Assembly: GCA_003133345.1 (NCBI GenBank)
Contig: PKXB01000061.1
Location: 11,069 to 40,442, forward strand
Direction of reading: 5' to 3'
Length of the DNA stretch: 29,374 nucleotides
Source: Hyphomicrobiales bacterium
Lineage (GTDB): Bacteria; Pseudomonadota; Alphaproteobacteria; Rhizobiales; Xanthobacteraceae
The notes beneath the pieces are model-generated. The model searched no databases. It had not been told where the DNA came from and was given only the letters and a program-made list of their open reading frames with translations. Shown one piece after another: positions 16,857 to 24,467 of this stretch. Position numbers and translations under genes: made by a program. The first letter of the stretch is position 1. Each line of letters begins with the position of its first letter.

Positions 16857-17845
16857 TCCCGGCGTCGAACCTGCTCGCCTATGTGATCGGGCCGATTGTC
16901 TTGCTGCAGCCGCCCTGGGTGGCGGTCGCGCTCGCGGTCGCGGCCGTGCTGTTGCTCGGCACACGCGAACGGCTGCACCGGCTCATTCACGTGGTGCCGC
17001 GCGACGAGCTGTTGACTGTCGGCGAATTCCTGATCCTGGTCGGGATCATCCTGCCGCTGGTCCCGCACGAGCGGGTCAGCAGCCTGACGCCGCTCACGCC
17101 CTATGGGATTTGGCTGGCGGTGGTGACCGTCTGCACACTGTCCTATCTGAGCTATCTGCTGCAACGCTACGCGCCGATTAAAAACGCCGCGCTGCTGCCG
17201 GCAGTGCTCGGCGGCGCCTATTCCTCCACCGCCACCACCGTGGTCCTCGCCAAGCGCCTGCGTGAGGCCAAGCAGGCGCCGGCGGATATCTCGGCCGGCA
17301 TCGTCGCGGCCACCGCGATCATGTATGTCCGGATCGGCGTGGTGGTCGCCTTGTTCGATATGCATATTGCGCTGACGCTGGCGCCGGCGCTTGTCGTCTT
17401 GGCCGCGATCGGCGCCGCGCTGGCGATCTACGAATGGCGCCGGCCGCGGGCGCGAAGTGCCAAGACAAATCTGGTCGTCCTGCCGAAGAATCCGCTGCAG
17501 ATCCCGGCCGCGCTGATTTTCGCCGCGCTCATCGTCGTGATCTCCGTCATCTCGGCCTGGGTGCGCAGCGCGTTCGGCGAAAGCGGCATTCTCGTGCTGT
17601 CGGCGGTGGTGGGCGCGACCGACATCGATCCCTTTGTGCTCAATATCGCGCAAGGCGGAATCGGCGGCATGTCGGTCGCGAGCCTGTGCGCCGCCGTGCT
17701 GATCGCGGCGGCGTCGAACAATGTCGCCAAGGCCGCCTATGCCATCGGCTTTGGCGGCATGGCCGGGCGCCGCCCGGCCGTGATGCTGCTGGCGCTTGCG
17801 CTGCTGGGATTGCTCGCCGCGTCGATCTATATTGTTAAAGCCTGA
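16853..17845 (+). CDS. DUF4010 membrane protein, C-terminal part of the split MgtC-like protein
   Basis: 330 aa, mostly hydrophobic, with about nine predicted transmembrane stretches. It begins MIPASNLLAYVIG and contains the DUF4010 features: a TRERLHRLI segment after the first helices, GGAYSSTATTVVLAKR (conserved small-residue loop) and a C-terminal GATDIDPFVLNIAQ with SNNVAKAAYA. The frame is -1 relative to the upstream MgtC-like piece and stays open upstream to at least 16718, as expected if the two were once continuous. The function of MgtC/DUF4010 proteins is not established; transport or membrane stress roles are suggested for MgtC. No SD precedes the ATG at 16853. Confidence 0.78.
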   Translation: MIPASNLLAYVIGPIVLLQPPWVAVALAVAAVLLLGTRERLHRLIHVVPRDELLTVGEFLILVGIILPLVPHERVSSLTPLTPYGIWLAVVTVCTLSYLSYLLQRYAPIKNAALLPAVLGGAYSSTATTVVLAKRLREAKQAPADISAGIVAATAIMYVRIGVVVALFDMHIALTLAPALVVLAAIGAALAIYEWRRPRARSAKTNLVVLPKNPLQIPAALIFAALIVVISVISAWVRSAFGESGILVLSAVVGATDIDPFVLNIAQGGIGGMSVASLCAAVLIAAASNNVAKAAYAIGFGGMAGRRPAVMLLALALLGLLAASIYIVKA

Positions 17846-17986
17846 CGGCCCGGGCCTCGAAGGAACGGCGCCCGTCGCATGGCCGTGGCGCGGACGCCGA
17901 ATTGAGTGCAACCAACTTAATCTAGCGCAACCCCAATCTTTTTAAGTCGTGCTATGTTTTTTTTAATATTAGCGACGGAGAAGACA

Positions 17987-18433
17987 ATGCGATCATATCT
18001 TTGCTGGGCCATCATGAGTGCCCTGCTGCTGGCCGGGCCGGCACGAGCGGAAAACACGGTACCGAGCGCGGAGTTTCAAGAAATCCTGATCAAGACCTCG
18101 CTGCTCACGCTCAATGATGCAAACCTGACCGGCAATTACGCGGTGCTGCACGCCAAGCTGGCAAAAGTGTTTCGCGACCAAATCACTCCGGACGGCTTGA
18201 AGAAGGGCTTCAAGCCCTTCGCCGATCAGAAAGTCGATTTTGGACTCATTTCCGCAAAGCCGCCGATCGCCTCCGTCGAGGCGAAGCTCGACAACCGCGG
18301 CGCGCTGCTCCTGCGCGGCTACTTCGATACCGCGCCGAGCCGCGTCACCTATGAACTCGATTTCCTCCCTTCCGAAGGCCTGTGGAAACCCATCATGCTG
18401 AACGTTCGCGTGAAGCCGCCGAATGAGAAATGA
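17987..18433 (+). CDS. Secreted protein of unknown function
   Basis: 148 aa from the ATG at 17987, chosen because GGAG (17977-17980) lies 6 bases upstream; an in-frame ATG at 17954 has no such site. It has a clear signal peptide (MRSYLCWAIMSALLLAGPARA). The mature part has a helical start (EFQEILIKTSLLTLNDANL) and a beta-rich end (RVTYELDFLPSEGLWKPI), a layout seen in small periplasmic NTF2-like proteins, but I cannot assign a family. The upstream gap (17846-17986) is markedly AT-rich between about 17900 and 17970 for this genome and probably holds a promoter; no clear -35/-10 pair was found. The gene precedes a small membrane protein by 44 bases. Confidence 0.72.
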   Translation: MRSYLCWAIMSALLLAGPARAENTVPSAEFQEILIKTSLLTLNDANLTGNYAVLHAKLAKVFRDQITPDGLKKGFKPFADQKVDFGLISAKPPIASVEAKLDNRGALLLRGYFDTAPSRVTYELDFLPSEGLWKPIMLNVRVKPPNEK

Positions 18434-18477
18434 AAACCTGTCACGTTCAAGCCAACGCAACATAATAGAGGTGAGTC

Positions 18478-18738
18478 ATGTCCAGCCCTGCTCAGCCCGC
18501 CGCCCCCAAGCCGGTGTCCACTTGGCGCAAGGTGTTTGCCGCCATCCTCGATTTCATTTTCATATTTGCGATCAGCGGCTACGTCGTCGCCTCCATAACC
18601 GGCAACACGACCGAGAGCGGTTTCGATCTCAAGGGCGGGCCGGCCTTCATTGTGTTTGCCATCATCATTCTTTATTTTATTCTATTCACGCGGTACCTGG
18701 GCGGGACAATCTTACAACGCCTGCTGCGGGCGCGGTGA
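18478..18738 (+). CDS. Small RDD-like membrane protein
   Basis: 86 aa with a GAGGTG ribosome binding site at 18467-18472. Two transmembrane helices (about 25-45 and 60-78) flank a polar loop, and the sequence WRKVFAAILDFIFIF plus GGTILQRLL matches the start and end of a short RDD domain (Arg, Asp and the GG-x-RLL end). RDD proteins are inner-membrane proteins, some linked to ion transport; the role of these short forms is not known. It probably forms a transcription unit with the preceding secreted protein and ends 38 bases before the convergent phaZ. Confidence 0.7.
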   Translation: MSSPAQPAAPKPVSTWRKVFAAILDFIFIFAISGYVVASITGNTTESGFDLKGGPAFIVFAIIILYFILFTRYLGGTILQRLLRAR

Positions 18739-18776
18739 CGACTCTGCGAGCGAGCGGCGGACGATAACGTCCGCCC

Positions 18777-19992
18777 TCAATCGCTCTGCAAGATGACGTT
18801 CTTCACCATCGGGTAGATCTGGTTCTGCCAGGTGCGGCCGCTGAACACACCGTAGTGCCCGACGCCGGCCTGCATGTGGTGGCGCTTGCGGGAGGGCCGC
18901 AACGACGTGCACAGATCGTGCGCGGCCAGCGTCTGCCCGACCGCGCAGATGTCGTCCTTCTCGCCTTCCACCGTGAACAGCATGGTGCGCTTGATCGCCG
19001 CCGGCTCGACTTTCCGGTTCTCATAGGTCAGTTGGCCGAGCGCCAGCGCGTGCTCTTGGAACACCAGCCGCACCGTCTCCAGGTAAAACTCCGCGCTGAG
19101 ATCGAGCACGGCGAAATATTCGTCGTAGAACGCCTTGGTGCGCCGCCTTGGCCGCCTCGCCGCGTGCCAGATTCTCGTACAGTTCCTGATGCGCCTTCAC
19201 ATGCCGCTCAATATTCATGCTCATGAAGGCGGCGAGCTGCACGAAGCCCGGGTAGACCTTGCGCCCGCCGCCGACATAGCGGTGAGGCACGCTGGCGATC
19301 AGGTTGTGCTCGAACCAGTCGATCGGTTTGCCCTTGGCGAGCTCGTTGACCTTGGTCGGGTTGACGCGGGTATCGATCGGGCCGGCCATCAGCGTCATCG
19401 AGCGCGGCGCCGCCGGGTTGTCGGCTTGCGCCATCACCGCTGCCGCCACCAGCGCCGCCACACAGGGCTGGCACACCGCCACGATGTGCGCGCCCGGTCC
19501 CATCGTCTCCAGGAAGCGGATCAGGCGGGCGGTATATTCGTCGAAGCCGAAGCGTCCGTCCGCGACCGGAACATCGCGCGCATTGTGCCAGTCGGTGATG
19601 TAGACGTCGTGCTCGGCCAGCATAGTGCGCACGGTGGCGCGCAACAGCGTGGCGAAATGGCCGGACAGCGGTGCGATCAGCAGCACGCGCGGCTGCGCCT
19701 GCTCGTTGTCCTTCTTGAAATGCAGCAGCGTGCCGAACGGCGTCACATCGGCGGCTTCCTCGGTCACCGCCACCTCGCGGTTGCCGACCATGACGCTGTC
19801 GATGCCGTAAGGCGGGCGGGCATGGGTGAGCCCCGCGCGCGCGATCAACTCATAGGCGGCGGTGAGATTGCTGAGCGGCGACGGCCGCGCCGAGCCGTTG
19901 AGCCGTTCGCCCACGGTTTTCGCCGCCATGCCAGCAAGGGCGCGCACCGGCACCATGATGTCGGAATGCGCTTGATAGGCCTGATAAAGCAT
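18777..19992 (-). pseudogene. phaZ: Intracellular polyhydroxyalkanoate depolymerase, frameshifted
   Basis: Two minus-strand frames together encode one PhaZ-like protein of about 404 aa. The first runs from the ATG at 19992 (MLYQAYQAHSD; GGGGA just upstream) through residue ~284 and carries the alpha/beta-hydrolase nucleophile elbow VCQPC (Cys about 174), the form typical of intracellular PHB depolymerases, which release 3-hydroxybutyrate units from storage granules. The second continues as TKAFYDEYFAVLDLSAEFYL and holds the PHB_depo_C region with EGEKDDICA and GVGHYGVFSG (likely catalytic Asp and His). The break lies near 19138-19141, where one extra C (GCGGCGCACC) puts the reader out of frame; without repair the protein ends in a wrong-frame tail and loses the Asp and His. 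Either a true pseudogene or a base-calling error. Confidence 0.82.
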
Positions 19993-20119
19993 CCAGTCCC
20001 CGGCGGCCCCGGCGGACCGCAGGGCAAAGCTAGTGCATTTTATGTTGCAGTGCGAGATAAAACTCGCCGCGACCTGGGGACAAGCCACCCGCTAGGCCAT
20101 TTTGCAGCACGGGAAGGTA

Positions 20120-20147
20120 TTGATCCGTCATAACTTTCGTCTAAGCT
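20120..20147 (+). promoter_or_regulatory. Candidate promoter for the glutathione S-transferase gene
   Basis: TTGATC (20120-20125) and TAAGCT (20142-20147) are separated by 16 bases, 42 bases before the ATG at 20189, in the gap divergent from phaZ. Pattern match only. Confidence 0.3.
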
Positions 20148-20188
20148 ACGCAACGCCGGGCCGTGTCGAACAGGGAAGATTGTGCCCC

Positions 20189-20860
20189 ATGGCCAAGGCT
20201 GCCCACACCAAGGCTACCCTCACCATTGCCAGCAAGAATTACGGCTCCTGGTCGCTGCGCGGCTGGCTGTTGTGCAAGATGGCCGGGCTCGACTTCGCCG
20301 AGCAGGCGGTCGCTAGCGACGACCCCTCGACGCGCGCCGAACTGCTCCTGCTGTCGCCCTCGTTCCTGGTGCCGTGCCTGACCCATGACGGCATCAAGAT
20401 CTGGGACACGCTGGCGATCGCCGAATACCTGCACGAGATATTGCCCGACGCCGGGTTGTTGCCGAAGTCGCGGGCGGCGCGCGCGCATTGCCGCTCGGTT
20501 TCCGGCGAGATGCATTCCGGCTTTTCCAACCTGCGCTCGCCGCTGCCGATGAACCTGAAAGCGCATCATCCCGGCTTCAAGGTCTGGGCCGGCGCGCAGG
20601 CCGACATCGATCGCATCGTCAGCATCTGGCGCGAGTGCCTGGCCGCCAGCAAGGGGCTGTTCCTGTTCGGCGAGAAGCCGTGCATGACCGACGCCATGTT
20701 CGCCCCGGTGGTGACGCGCTTCCTCACGTATGACGTGAAGCTTGATTCCGACTGCGCCGCCTATTGCAAGGCGGTGATGGCGCTGCCGCAGATGCAGGAA
20801 TGGGTCGACGGCGCCAAGACGGAGCCGGACGAGGTGGTGGAATTGGACGTCGAATTTTAG
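20189..20860 (+). CDS. Glutathione S-transferase family protein
   Basis: 223 aa. The start at 20189 (MAKAAHTKATLTI) has GGGAAGA upstream; an earlier in-frame ATG at 20102 lacks a site and family features. The N-terminal thioredoxin-like GST domain (about 10-90) shows SKNYGSWSLRGWLLCKMAGLDF, where the first Ser/Asn region faces glutathione, and the LVPCLTHDG-like cis-Pro segment followed by IWDTLAIAEYL. The C-terminal helical domain (about 100-215) follows. GSTs conjugate or reduce electrophiles with glutathione; this subgroup's substrate is unknown. It converges on the chrA-type gene with a 7-base gap. A diverged copy of its last 11 codons plus stop is found 1.3 kb downstream at 22169-22204. 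Confidence 0.9.
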   Translation: MAKAAHTKATLTIASKNYGSWSLRGWLLCKMAGLDFAEQAVASDDPSTRAELLLLSPSFLVPCLTHDGIKIWDTLAIAEYLHEILPDAGLLPKSRAARAHCRSVSGEMHSGFSNLRSPLPMNLKAHHPGFKVWAGAQADIDRIVSIWRECLAASKGLFLFGEKPCMTDAMFAPVVTRFLTYDVKLDSDCAAYCKAVMALPQMQEWVDGAKTEPDEVVELDVEF

Positions 20861-20867
20861 CGCGGCG

Positions 20868-22076
20868 TCAGAGCTTGGCGATCGCCGCCCCGCCGATTGC
20901 GCTCAGCACGACCACCAGCCAGGGCGGGACTTTCCACATGAACAGTAGCAGGAAGCCGGCAACGGCGAGCGCAAAATCGGCGCCGCTGCTAATGCCCGAC
21001 GTCCACACCGGATTGTAGAGCGCGGCAAGCAGCAGACCGACCACCGCCGCATTGACGCCGCGCAACGCCGATTGCGCTGCGGGCCGGCGGCGGAGCTCGT
21101 CCCAGAACGGCAGTGCGCCGATGGTGAGGAAGAACGAGGGCAGGAACATCGCGACCAGACACAGCGTCGCGCCGAGCCAGCCGTTCGGTTGCGGCCCCAT
21201 GACGGCGCCGAGATAGGCGGCGAAGGTGAACAGCGGTCCAGGCACCGCCTGCGCAGCGCCATAGCCGGCGAGGAAGGCATCGTTGCTCACCCAGCCGGGG
21301 GGCACGACGGACGCCTGTAGCAGCGGCAGCACCACATGGCCGCCGCCGAACACGAGCGAACCGGCGCGATAAAACGCCTCGAACAATTGAAGGCTGTGAT
21401 TCGGAACGACGGCGATCAGCAGCGGCAGTCCGAGCAAGATCGCAAAGAACACCGTAAGTAGGACGGCGCCGGCCGTCCGGCCGACCTTCAACGGCAGCGA
21501 CACGTGATCGGCCGGAACGTTGACATGAAGCATGGTGACCCCGGCGGCGAAGCCGAGAATGATCGCCCCGATCTGGCCCCAGGCGGTTGGAAACGCCAAA
21601 ACAATCACCGCGGCAGCGACGGCAACCGTCGCGCGATCGCGGTCGGGCGCCAGCGAGCGCATCATACCGAGCACGGCTTGCGCCACCACCGCGACCGCCA
21701 CGACCTTCAGGCCGTGCAGCCAGCCGCTGCCGAGCGCATCGCCGAACCGCCCCACTCCATAGGCGAACAACACCAGCGCGAGCGCCGAGGGCAAGGTGAA
21801 GCCCGCCCAGGCGGTCAACGCGCCCGCGTAGCCGGCGCGAAAAAATCCAACCGCGATGCCGACCTTGGTGCTGGCTGGACCGGGCAGGAATTGCGACAGC
21901 GCGATGAGGTCGGCGTAGGTCTTCTCGTCGAGCCATTTGCGGCGCTCGACGAATTCGGTGCGGAAATAGCCGAGATGCGCGATCGGCCCGCCGAACGAAG
22001 TCAGACCAAGGCGAAGAAAAACGCGGAGTACCTCGCCCAAACTCGAATGCGGCCCTGGCGTTTGCTGTGAAGCCAT
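20868..22076 (-). CDS. chrA: Chromate efflux transporter, CHR family
   Basis: 402 aa, two homologous membrane halves as in full-length ChrA. The N-terminal half has FGGPIAHLGYF and FLPGPASTKVG; the C-terminal half has the related FGGGHVVLPLL and AAQAVPGPLFTF. About ten to twelve transmembrane segments. Known ChrA proteins export chromate by the proton motive force; many homologs are uncharacterised and may carry other anions, so chromate is the family default. GGGGGGAAG lies just before the ATG at 22076. No ChrB regulator is present. The gene lies between the intact GST and two fragments of the flanking genes, suggesting it arrived with a rearrangement. Confidence 0.9.
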   Translation of the reverse strand: MASQQTPGPHSSLGEVLRVFLRLGLTSFGGPIAHLGYFRTEFVERRKWLDEKTYADLIALSQFLPGPASTKVGIAVGFFRAGYAGALTAWAGFTLPSALALVLFAYGVGRFGDALGSGWLHGLKVVAVAVVAQAVLGMMRSLAPDRDRATVAVAAAVIVLAFPTAWGQIGAIILGFAAGVTMLHVNVPADHVSLPLKVGRTAGAVLLTVFFAILLGLPLLIAVVPNHSLQLFEAFYRAGSLVFGGGHVVLPLLQASVVPPGWVSNDAFLAGYGAAQAVPGPLFTFAAYLGAVMGPQPNGWLGATLCLVAMFLPSFFLTIGALPFWDELRRRPAAQSALRGVNAAVVGLLLAALYNPVWTSGISSGADFALAVAGFLLLFMWKVPPWLVVVLSAIGGAAIAKL

Positions 22077-22107
22077 TTCACTTCCCCCCGAAAGCGATCG
22101 TACGCCT

Positions 22108-22158
22108 TCAGCGGCGCGCCAGCCACTTCCCGATCCGCTCCACCGCCTCGTGCATCTC
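22108..22158 (-). pseudogene. Remnant of an aminotransferase 3' end
   Basis: On the minus strand this segment encodes EMHEAVERIGKWLARR followed by TGA. It matches the end of the aminotransferase at 23121-24305 (EMYEAVERIGGWLSKAPR and stop). The core 40 bases (22121-22160 against 23141-23180) agree at about 36 positions. No more of the gene is present: similarity ends abruptly near 22160. Confidence 0.85.
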
Positions 22159-22168
22159 GGGAGCCTAA

Positions 22169-22204
22169 CCGGACGAGGTGGTCGAATTGGACGTGGAGTT
22201 CTAA
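22169..22204 (+). pseudogene. Remnant of a glutathione S-transferase 3' end
   Basis: Eleven codons PDEVVELDVEF and a TAA reproduce exactly the C-terminal peptide of the GST at 20189-20860. The DNA differs at five positions, all silent (GTC/GTG, GTG/GTC, GAG/GAA, TTC/TTT, TAA/TAG). It abuts the aminotransferase remnant, separated by about ten bases, and no upstream GST sequence precedes it. Confidence 0.88.
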
Positions 22205-22208
22205 ACGA

Positions 22209-23066
22209 TCAGGCGAGGCCGTATTTTTTCGCCCGCGCGTTGAAGTCGGGATAGCCGATAAAGTTCTCGAATTCCGCGATGCCGCCCCGCACTTGCGGTA
22301 TGTCATCGGCATTGCGCGTGCGCGTGAATGCGTCGAGCGCGGTTTTCACGCCGTGATAGGCCGCGTACAGCGAAAAGCCGTAATAAAGAACGACATCGGC
22401 GCCGGCGGCTTCTTCGTCGGCCACCGATCGGCCCGGCGTATCGGTGATCATGATCTTGCCCTTGATGCGCGAGCGCAAGCCGGCCAGCTTCTTGGGCCCG
22501 ATGCCCACCGGCATGACCAGGTCGGCGCCGGCATCGGTGCAGGCATTCATGCGCTTGATCGCGTCCTCGACGTCGTCGAACGCCCAGGCTGCGTCGGTCC
22601 GTGCGATGATCAGGAAATCCGAATGCGCGCGCGCATCGAGCGCGGCGCGAATCTTCTGCACCATCTGGTCGCATGACAGGAGAACCTGCGGCACGTCCGC
22701 ATGTTTTCCGAACTCGTGATCCTCGATATGAATGCCGCAAACGCCGGCCTGCTCGAATGAGCGGACCGTGCGCCAAATATTCACGGCGTTGTTCCAGCCG
22801 TTCTCGCCGTCGGCGATGACCGGGAGATCGACGGCGTCGGCAATTCGCTTGGCGTGGGCCGCCATTTCGTCCATCGTGACCAAGCCGACATCGGGCATGC
22901 CGAAGCCGGCCGCCGCGGTCGCATAGCTGCCGATATAGACGGCCGGAAAACTCGCGCGTTCGACGAGCTTTGCACTCATCGGATCATAGGCGCCGGGAAC
23001 GACAAGCGTCTTTCCGGACGCGAGCAAAGCGCGCAGCTTCTTGCGATTGGTCTCGGCTTTCGTCAT
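22209..23066 (-). CDS. Isocitrate lyase / PEP mutase family enzyme lacking the lyase cysteine
   Basis: 285 aa, a (beta/alpha)8 barrel of the PEP mutase/isocitrate lyase family. Recognisable parts: LVVPGAYDPMSAKLVE (about 21-35), VYIGSYATAA, the metal-binding DGENG (86-90) in place of the usual DADxG, GIHIEDHEFGKHAD (111-124) and LIIARTDA. Methylisocitrate and isocitrate lyases have a catalytic Cys in a KRCGH loop right after the IED motif; here that loop reads HEFGKH, so a lyase of that type is unlikely. Family members without the Cys include PEP mutase, oxaloacetate decarboxylase-type and C-C or P-C cleaving enzymes. The actual reaction is unknown. It ends 4 bases from the GST remnant and begins 54 bases from the aminotransferase stop. 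Confidence 0.85.
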   Translation of the reverse strand: MTKAETNRKKLRALLASGKTLVVPGAYDPMSAKLVERASFPAVYIGSYATAAAGFGMPDVGLVTMDEMAAHAKRIADAVDLPVIADGENGWNNAVNIWRTVRSFEQAGVCGIHIEDHEFGKHADVPQVLLSCDQMVQKIRAALDARAHSDFLIIARTDAAWAFDDVEDAIKRMNACTDAGADLVMPVGIGPKKLAGLRSRIKGKIMITDTPGRSVADEEAAGADVVLYYGFSLYAAYHGVKTALDAFTRTRNADDIPQVRGGIAEFENFIGYPDFNARAKKYGLA

Positions 23067-23120
23067 GGCGGCGTTCCCAAGCGATCGTGGCGTGATCGCA
23101 TTCGTTGTGAGTGCACGGGC

Positions 23121-24305
23121 CTAGCGCGGCGCTTTGCTGAGCCAGCCCCCGATCCGCTCCACCGCCTCGTACATCTCGGCGGCCGAGCCCGCATAACAAA
23201 AGCGCAAGAAGTGCTTGCCGTTCAGCGGATCGAAATCGATGCCGGGCGTCGCCGCCACATGGGCCTCGTTCAGCATGCGCTTGGCGAAATCCAGGCTGTC
23301 GTCGGAGAAGCGCGAGATATCCGCATAAAGATAGAACGCGCCGTCCACCGGCAAAAACTTGTCGAGCCCGGCTTTCGGCAGGCCTTGCGTGAGAATGCGC
23401 CGGTTCTCCTCGTAGCCGTGCTTGACCGCCTCCATCTCGGCGCGGCCGTCGAACGCGGCCTCGGCCGCCACTTGCGACAATGCCGGCACCGAGATCGCCA
23501 GATTGCCTTGCAACCGCTCCACCGCGCGCACGAGCGTGTCCGGCACCACCATCCAGCCGACGCGCCAGCCGGTCATGCAGAAATATTTTGAGAACGAATT
23601 GATCACCAGCGCGCGCTCCGAGAAATTCGCCGCGGTCTCGGCGGCGAATGCATAGTCGAGGCCGTGATAGATTTCGTCGGAGATCACGCGGATGCCTTCC
23701 GCTTCGGCGACCGCGATCAGCCGCGACAAGGTATCGGCATCCATCATGGTGCCGGTCGGATTGGCCGGGCTTGCCACCACCACGCCGGCGAGCGGCGCCT
23801 GGCGGTGGGTGGCAATCAGCGCCTTGGCCGACAGCGCCCAGCGCGTCTCGGCGGAAGTCTCGATCAGCACCGGCTCGCAGCCGAGCGCGGAGAGGATGTG
23901 CCGGTAGGGCGGATAGCCGGGATTGCCCAGCGCCACCCGGTCGCCCGCCTCAAACAGCGCCAGAAACGCCAGGATGAAACCGCCCGAGGAGCCGGTGGTG
24001 ACCACCACGCGCGCCGGGTCGAGCGCGAGGTCGTAGATGTCGGCGTAATGGCGGGCAATTCGCGCCCGCAAGCTAGGGATCCCGAGCGTCTCGGTATAGC
24101 CGATGCGGCCGTGCGCGAGCGCGGCCTGCGCCGCGGCAATCGCCGTTGCCGGCGCGGGCGCCGCCGGCTGGCCCACCTCCATGTGCACGACGCGGGCGCC
24201 CTTGGCCTCCAGAAGCGCGGCCGCCGCCATCACGTCCATGACCATGAACGGCGGCACATTGCTGCGTTTGGAGGGCGTTAGCAGGTATTTTGCCGCCTCA
24301 AGCAT
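23121..24305 (-). CDS. Class I/II pyridoxal-phosphate aminotransferase
   Basis: 394 aa from the ATG at 24305 (a GTG directly before it is the alternative). It has the fold-type I features in order: MEVGQPAAP near residue 45 (substrate Gly region), a TTGSSGGF PLP-phosphate segment, NPGYPPY, ASPANPTG (Asn about 182), ISDEIYHGL (Asp about 210), SFSKYFCMTGWRVGW with the PLP-binding Lys (about 240), and a C-terminal HFLRFCYA containing the substrate-carboxylate Arg. The family transfers amino groups between amino acids and 2-oxo acids; aspartate, aromatic or valine-type specificity cannot be decided. It diverges from the M48 protease gene. A diverged copy of its last ~16 codons lies at 22108-22158. 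Confidence 0.92.
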   Translation of the reverse strand: MLEAAKYLLTPSKRSNVPPFMVMDVMAAAALLEAKGARVVHMEVGQPAAPAPATAIAAAQAALAHGRIGYTETLGIPSLRARIARHYADIYDLALDPARVVVTTGSSGGFILAFLALFEAGDRVALGNPGYPPYRHILSALGCEPVLIETSAETRWALSAKALIATHRQAPLAGVVVASPANPTGTMMDADTLSRLIAVAEAEGIRVISDEIYHGLDYAFAAETAANFSERALVINSFSKYFCMTGWRVGWMVVPDTLVRAVERLQGNLAISVPALSQVAAEAAFDGRAEMEAVKHGYEENRRILTQGLPKAGLDKFLPVDGAFYLYADISRFSDDSLDFAKRMLNEAHVAATPGIDFDPLNGKHFLRFCYAGSAAEMYEAVERIGGWLSKAPR

Positions 24306-24411
24306 CACTAATCGACCTGTTGGGCACTACCCCCGCCCCGCTGTTGCCGTATTCCCCGGCTTGCTATGGCGCCTTGCGTTTTTCATGACTCAGACGTGAT
24401 CGCAAGTTGCG

Positions 24412-24440
24412 TTGACCGCCCTAGGGCGCGTCACTAGGTT
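24412..24440 (+). promoter_or_regulatory. Candidate sigma70-type promoter for the M48 protease gene
   Basis: TTGACC (24412-24417), a 17-base spacer and TAGGTT (24435-24440) lie 28 bases upstream of the ATG at 24468. The -35 box matches 5 of 6 consensus bases; the -10 box is weak. Confidence 0.4.
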
Positions 24441-24467
24441 CACGCCCATTCGGTAGTAAAGATCGGC

